Below are positions 59,539 through 64,000 of a stretch of DNA of 64,000 nt, piece after piece. Position 1 is the first letter of the stretch, and each line of letters starts with the position of its first letter. The position numbers and the translations under genes were made by a program. Location: assembly GCA_025449115.1 (NCBI GenBank), contig JAHLKC010000163.1:1-64000 (forward strand), given 5' to 3'. Under the pieces are notes generated by a model that saw only the letters and a list, made by a program, of their open reading frames with translations, searched no databases and had not been told where the DNA came from. This DNA comes from Chytridium lagenaria (lineage: Eukaryota; Chytridiomycota; Chytridiomycetes; Chytridiales; Chytridiaceae).

Positions 59539-60451
59539 TTTCAGGTTTCGTTTGATTTATAAAGTTTAAGATCTGAGAGTAGGGTTGGTTTCTGGGAAAT
59601 TGGTAGTCTCCTCAGGAGTCAGGACAGAAGGGTGCAAGGGTTCAAGCGTTGCGGTTTCGTCCGTCAACAATCTGGTCAACAATGGTCGTTTTTGAATCAA
59701 AATTTTTCAGTTTCTTTCTTTTTGGGTTGCGGCGACGTTTTGGCTTTGCGGGCTTTGAAAGAGGGACAGAGTATTGTAACAACAGGCAACGATCTTCCGT
59801 TGTCTTCGAGGAAGAGAGGGTGCGCTGCAAAGAAATGCAGACCATCCTTGCAGAGTGTCATTCAATCTACTTGGAGATCATAATTCTTTGTCGGTGTTTC
59901 TCTTTTTGGCCTTAATATATGTCAATTATCCAGCTTCCCCAGAGTGCTCATGCGTTAAAGTGATGAACGCATGTCGTCTTTGAAATCCATAGGTGATCTG
60001 AAATCACACGCATACCACCAAACATTTTCCGACTTCATCACCACCACTATCCCGATTGCATCCACACAAGCTGTTGGGACAAAGCCCGTTACATCTTCGC
60101 CTCCTTTTCAACAGAATGGGAATGCAAAAACCTTTATCTTCTCCTAGTCCCAACCATTCCGTCAGCTGCTGCACCTTCCCTACACGGAACCCCCGAACGT
60201 CTCTTTAAAACAAACAAACAAACATTCGCGGCCATTAAGAAAAAATATAAGGAACCTCGCACATCTCGCATAAACAAACAAAATGTAGATCCCGATGTGC
60301 CCCCAACGAAGGCCCAACGAAACGGCTTCAGCATCATGACGAAAACCTGTCATCCGGCTATTCAAAAGCAGCCTTTCCAAATTCAAAACACCCCATTAAT
60401 CTTTGACACAACTCATACGCCTCATCGTTAAGCCCTTGATCACTTTACACC
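59539..60451. other. Intergenic region
   Basis: Short open frames only; nothing recognised. It contains the promoters of the flanking divergent genes. Confidence 0.4.
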
Positions 60452-61385
60452 ATGCTTCGCGAATTCGCCGAACAGGCTCTCACCCGGCTCAAGTATCAGC
60501 CCATCATGCCGGTAGCTGCTTCAGGTCTGCTGATGCGTATTGCAGGGACAAGAGCTAGAACCTGTTTGGTGACGTTAAGGTGCTTGTTTGCGCTTGCTGT
60601 GCCAGGGGCGTGGATCGCAAGGCGCTGATAGATGGGGAGATCAAGTTTAGGTTTTTGCCGGAACCTCATTACATGCCGCACAGGCAGTCAGAGTCGTTTG
60701 CGTTGTCATTGTTTTGCTACTTAATTGTAAGTGGCCGTTGTTTTGACACATATAATTTTATCTTTTTTGGTTTTATTTTCACGTTTATAAATTATTCCCT
60801 TTCTCTGTCCTATCCCTTTAGTTTTCTTGTAGTCAAGCAATGAGGTTAATTCCTCTATTTGTGCTGTCTTCTAATTCTTTAACTTACAACTGGCCACCAT
60901 TGCGGAACATTGAAACTATCAGCTCCTCGTCCTCCATGATGCTCAGCAAGTCCGCGACCTCACCCACATGAAATCCCTCAGTCCCCTCACCCACGTCACT
61001 ATCTGGCTCCTTCATATCCTCCACCATGTCCGTCCTCATCGCCTCCTGCATCTCCGAGATTCTCCTCCGCGTGGTCGGCATCGAGACAGACCCCAACCAC
61101 CTCCCCGTTGAATTCTGGATCAGCCTCTCCGCGGCCCTTTCCGAGATGCTCTTCTCCCGCTTCACCTTCCCCAAACTCTGTCATTACTTTGTCGTCCCGG
61201 TCTGGCTTCTCCTCGGAGTTTCAACTGCCCTTATCTTCTACATGGGACCGATCAGTGTTCTCGCCACATCGTATCGATGGACGCTTTCACTTTTCGGTGT
61301 TGGGTTGATCTTGCTTGGGTTTACATTGGTGGTATGTGTGGAGAATGTGAGGGATTGGGGCGTTCCCTGTTGGAGATGGGTTTGA
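60452..61385 (+). CDS. Unrecognised multi-pass membrane protein
   Basis: It starts at ATG 60452 (MLREFAEQALTRLKYQPIMP) with a GT donor right after. It resumes at about 60540 and, after a frame change, reads FGDVKVLVCACCARGVDRKA and LPEPHYMPHRQSESFALSLF. A donor at 60727 likely splices to an acceptor near 60921 (actatcag), giving LLVLHDAQQVRDLTHMKSLS. A further frame change near 61015 leads to SVLIASCISEILLRVVGIET and hydrophobic helices (CHYFVVPVWLLLGVSTALIF; WTLSLFGVGLILLGFTLVVC), ending at 61385. Codon usage is C-ending and clearly coding. Three or more membrane spans are likely. The family was not recognised. Confidence 0.5.
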
Positions 61386-61982
61386 TTGGGGTGATAAGGA
61401 TCTTGAGGCATACGGGGAGGCTAGGTTTTTCTCGGTGAACGAGTTTAGCAGACCCGAAGGGCAGAGAAGGAGAAGTGGAATGATGAGAGTTGCATAGCCT
61501 TACTTGATTCTTCGTTCCTCGTTGCGGCGTTGACTGAGGGTGAAGATGATGAGAAGGCTTGATGTGCACGTCTGTTTTTAAAAAGCTTGCATGCCTTACC
61601 TTATTATTTTGATTGTATTGACACCCTATTACACGTGCTGTTTGGATTTTTTGTGTTTTATTTGCCAATTGTTTATTTACTTTGTACTTGACGGTAATGT
61701 ACAGATGTAATTGACGCGTACAACAAGGGTTTGGCGCGTGTCAGACAAAAAAAAAGTATTTATCTGTGGCATCCAGAAGCGCTCGTGATTGGCGCTGTTC
61801 TACGCGAACTCCAAAAACAGAATCTCGGTCGAAGCTCTGGAAGAAACCATCTTGTGCGCGTCCGATATTCTTCTTTTTCTCTCCAGGACGTACAATTAAC
61901 TGGTATCAGCAGCGCCTACCATCTCACACATCGTGACGGACGTTTTTTACGAGAAAAAGAATAACTGTCCAGGCTCTGTTCC
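61386..61982. other. Short intergenic region
   Basis: No convincing gene. A 77-codon frame at 61731-61964 may be upstream leader or chance. Confidence 0.35.
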
Positions 61983-64000
61983 ATGACGGTGACAAAAGAC
62001 CTCCGCCTCCTGGCGGACGGCATCACCGGAAGCATGTCTAGATTAAACTCCACAAAACCCACCACTCCGTCTCTGCGCAATCCAACAATCCTCACCGAGT
62101 CCCACTCTACAATGTCTGTCGACACGTCATCCGTGATATCCGAATCATCATCGGATGATTCATTATCTTACACTCCACCGGCCCGATTACGGAAGCAGCG
62201 GATAATGAGTACGGTGGGGAAACTCGGTGGCGATGCGGAAAGCGTCGATGGGGTTTGGGGCTGGGAGAGCAGTGGATATACATGATGATGAAGTATGTGT
62301 GGCTGAGGAGAACCGAGTCTGAGGAGAACGTATCTGAGGAGGAAACGTATCTGAGGGAGAACTTATCTGAGAGAAACACGTCTGCGGAGAACGTGTCTGA
62401 AGAGATCCTGTCTGAAGAGGTTTTGTCTGAGGAGGAGGAAGAGGAGAATATGAAGGGTGCTAGGCCAACGACTTCGGCTTCACCCTTTTTAGCTGGATCG
62501 ATTGAATCTCTTGGAATTCCGGAGGAAGCAACAATGGGGACGCAAGGACTAATAAAAGGGAAAAACGTGGTGCTGGAGCCTGAGACGGAGGATGAGAAGG
62601 AAGATGATGTTTCGTCGAATTCTTCCACGCGATCCTCGTCTTCAACAGGCAGGTCACTTCCAAGGTCGAGAGTGGCCTCTGTTTCGGGCTCGTCGTTTGA
62701 GTTTGAGGAGAAAGACCACTCTGTGATCAACGCGGATATTACCGGACAAGTGGTGCGAAGCGTGGAAACGTTTCCTGTGCAAAAAGATTTAACAAACGTC
62801 GTTTCGAAGATAGCCTAACAGCCGCTATTGCCAAAACTCCTCTTCCGACACCATGGCCAGGGCACCTCATGAGTCCTCATCAGAAAATCTATCACAAGCT
62901 CTCCTTACCAGTGATTCCCCGCCACTCATTGATCATTCAATACCTCACCCCCCCCCTCGCTCCCTTCGACCTCCTCCTCAAATTCTAGCACGCGCTCCTC
63001 CCGCTCCTCGATCCCCATCAGACGTCGCGTCTCTGTCGTTGCGAAAGCCATATCCATCCGCGACGCCGTCACCACTCTCCTCTCCGCAGGCGATACCACC
63101 GTACCCGACTCCAAAAATCCCTCGTCGCACCTCCATCGCACTAACATCACGGCGACCCTCCGTGATGCAAGGGGAGACAACGAGATCACGAACATCGTCT
63201 ACGGGATCGGACGGAAGGGTGTCCTTACCGGAATGCGCCAGGAGGATGTCAGTGGGTTCGGCCGTGCCTGTATCAGAGTAGAACATCGACGGGACGGAGG
63301 GTTTCAGTCGTAGACGGGTCGTTGTCTTCGCGTCCGTCTAGGGATAGACGAACGTCTGTTGTTGAAGGACAGGGCCGGAGATCGTCAATGGTGGAGCGCA
63401 GGTTATCTATAGCGGACGGCCCAAAGGCGTCAATAGCGGAGAGAAAGATGTCCACTGCAGAAGGACGTAGGGTGTCGGTTGCAGATCACGCTGCAAGACG
63501 CACGTCTGTTATTGAAAAGCGAGGAAACGCGGAAACGAGGATGAGTGTATCAGAAAGACCTTCGCCCGCTTTAATGCTGACTTCATCAGAGATTTCGGCC
63601 GTGGAAAATGAGTCACCTGCGCTGGCGCATGTGTCAGGATCCACACTGTCGAAAGACGAGCCTAAAACTCCGTCTCTAGATTCACCAACCGACACAATTT
63701 CTGCGGCACAAACGTCCGATAATTTGAAGATAGTACCTGATGCAGACTCAACCGTCAATTGTACTCCTCATTCCATAAATGAAAGCCATACACACCAAGC
63801 TCCCGAAGTCCCAAATACCACGCAAACTCTGCAATCTACACCTCCGCAAAGCTCGTCGTCAACCAACCCTGTCCTTCACCTCCTTCATGCTCCTACAACT
63901 CCCGTCGCTCCCCGCAAACACCCTAAACCCCTCCACCGTCTTATCGACGACAATCGCCGCTTCAGAGATCTTGTCTCCCACCTTGCCCTAACATGCGATA
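61983..64000 (+). CDS. Disordered Ser-rich protein with RRxS array (3'-truncated by window)
   Basis: It starts MTVTKDLRLLADGITGSMSR and stays Ser/Thr/Pro-rich with no visible folded domain. Segment 62300-62440 encodes an acidic repeat (ENVSEEETYLRENLSERNTS). From about 63000 the protein has repeated basophilic-kinase-type sites: RRVSVVAK, RRTSIALTS, RRPSVMQG, RRMSVGS, GRRVSVVDG, RRTSVVEG, RRSSMVE, RRLSIADG, GRRVSVAD and RRTSVIEK. Frame changes near 62290, 62830, 63100 and 63275 must be repaired to read it as one protein, and some may be introns. It is open to the right edge (HRLIDDNRRFRDLVSHLA). The repeated R-R-x-S/T matches the PKA consensus. Function is unknown; it could be a kinase-regulated scaffold. 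Confidence 0.5.
62310..62440 (+). repeat. Degenerate 15-nt minisatellite coding Glu/Ser-rich repeats
   Basis: Units built around tctgaggagaacgta recur about eight times with substitutions. They encode NVSEE, YLREN, NLSER, NVSEE, ILSEE and VLSEE in turn. The repeat is in frame with its gene. Confidence 0.75.

Overview
This is nuclear DNA from a eukaryote, most likely a fungus outside the best-known yeasts and moulds, possibly an early-diverging (chytrid-like) lineage. Genes carry short introns (about 50-100 nt) with GT...AG ends and CTAAC/CTRAY branch points. The gene set is fungal in flavour: class V myosin with a DIL tail, kexin, septin, low-molecular-weight thioredoxin reductase and an MRP-type ABC transporter. 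Spacers are AT/T-rich with long homopolymers. The lineage call is an inference from gene content only.

Layout. 1-362: 3' end and LTR of a Ty1/copia-like retrotransposon. 1.3-10 kb: an unrecognised gene (1337-3841) and a 5'-truncated direct duplicate of it (7939-10005), separated by about 3.8 kb holding a decayed reverse-strand Gag-like ORF with a CCHC zinc knuckle. 10-13 kb: an ankyrin-repeat remnant (-) abutting a kexin gene (+). 13.7-15 kb: a Ser/Ala-rich disordered protein (-). 15-19.9 kb: gene-poor, with a 224-bp tandem duplication and one small glycine/alanine-rich hydrophobic protein gene. 19.9-28 kb: class V myosin (+), convergent with a kinesin-4-like gene (-, 28.3-31.5 kb). 33.9-38.9 kb: ABCC transporter. 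40.3-41.6 kb: thioredoxin reductase. 42.7-46.2 kb: secreted subtilisin with a PA domain. 46.6-47.5 kb: hemerythrin-domain protein (-). 48.4-51.8 kb: an unusual SH3-septin fusion (-). 52.1-53.8 kb: palmitoyl-protein thioesterase (-), head to head with COX6A (54.3-55.4 kb). 56.0-57.0 kb: Shewanella-like phosphatase (-), head to head with a DUF4442 hotdog protein (57.3-58.0 kb). 58.4-59.5 kb: a secreted CPxxxxCPYY-repeat protein (-). 60.5-61.4 kb: an unrecognised membrane protein. 62-64 kb: a disordered protein with an array of RRxS motifs that runs off the window.

The genes form no operon or obvious cluster. Several belong to the polarity, cytoskeleton and secretory machinery (myosin V, kinesin, septin, kexin, secreted proteases), but that is ordinary genome neighbourhood. 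A feature running through the whole window is that almost every conserved gene is interrupted by one-base indels, usually in homopolymers, including genes expected to be essential. I read these as consensus-sequence errors rather than mass pseudogenisation. For that reason most CDS entries are given as gene spans whose reading frame must be repaired, and frameshift alone is not used to call a pseudogene.

The most notable finding is the SH3 + low-complexity linker + divergent septin GTPase + charged coiled coil + Q/P-rich tail protein. Next are the RRxS phospho-site array protein and the Cys-Pro repeat protein with a possible ER-retention tail (HSEL).
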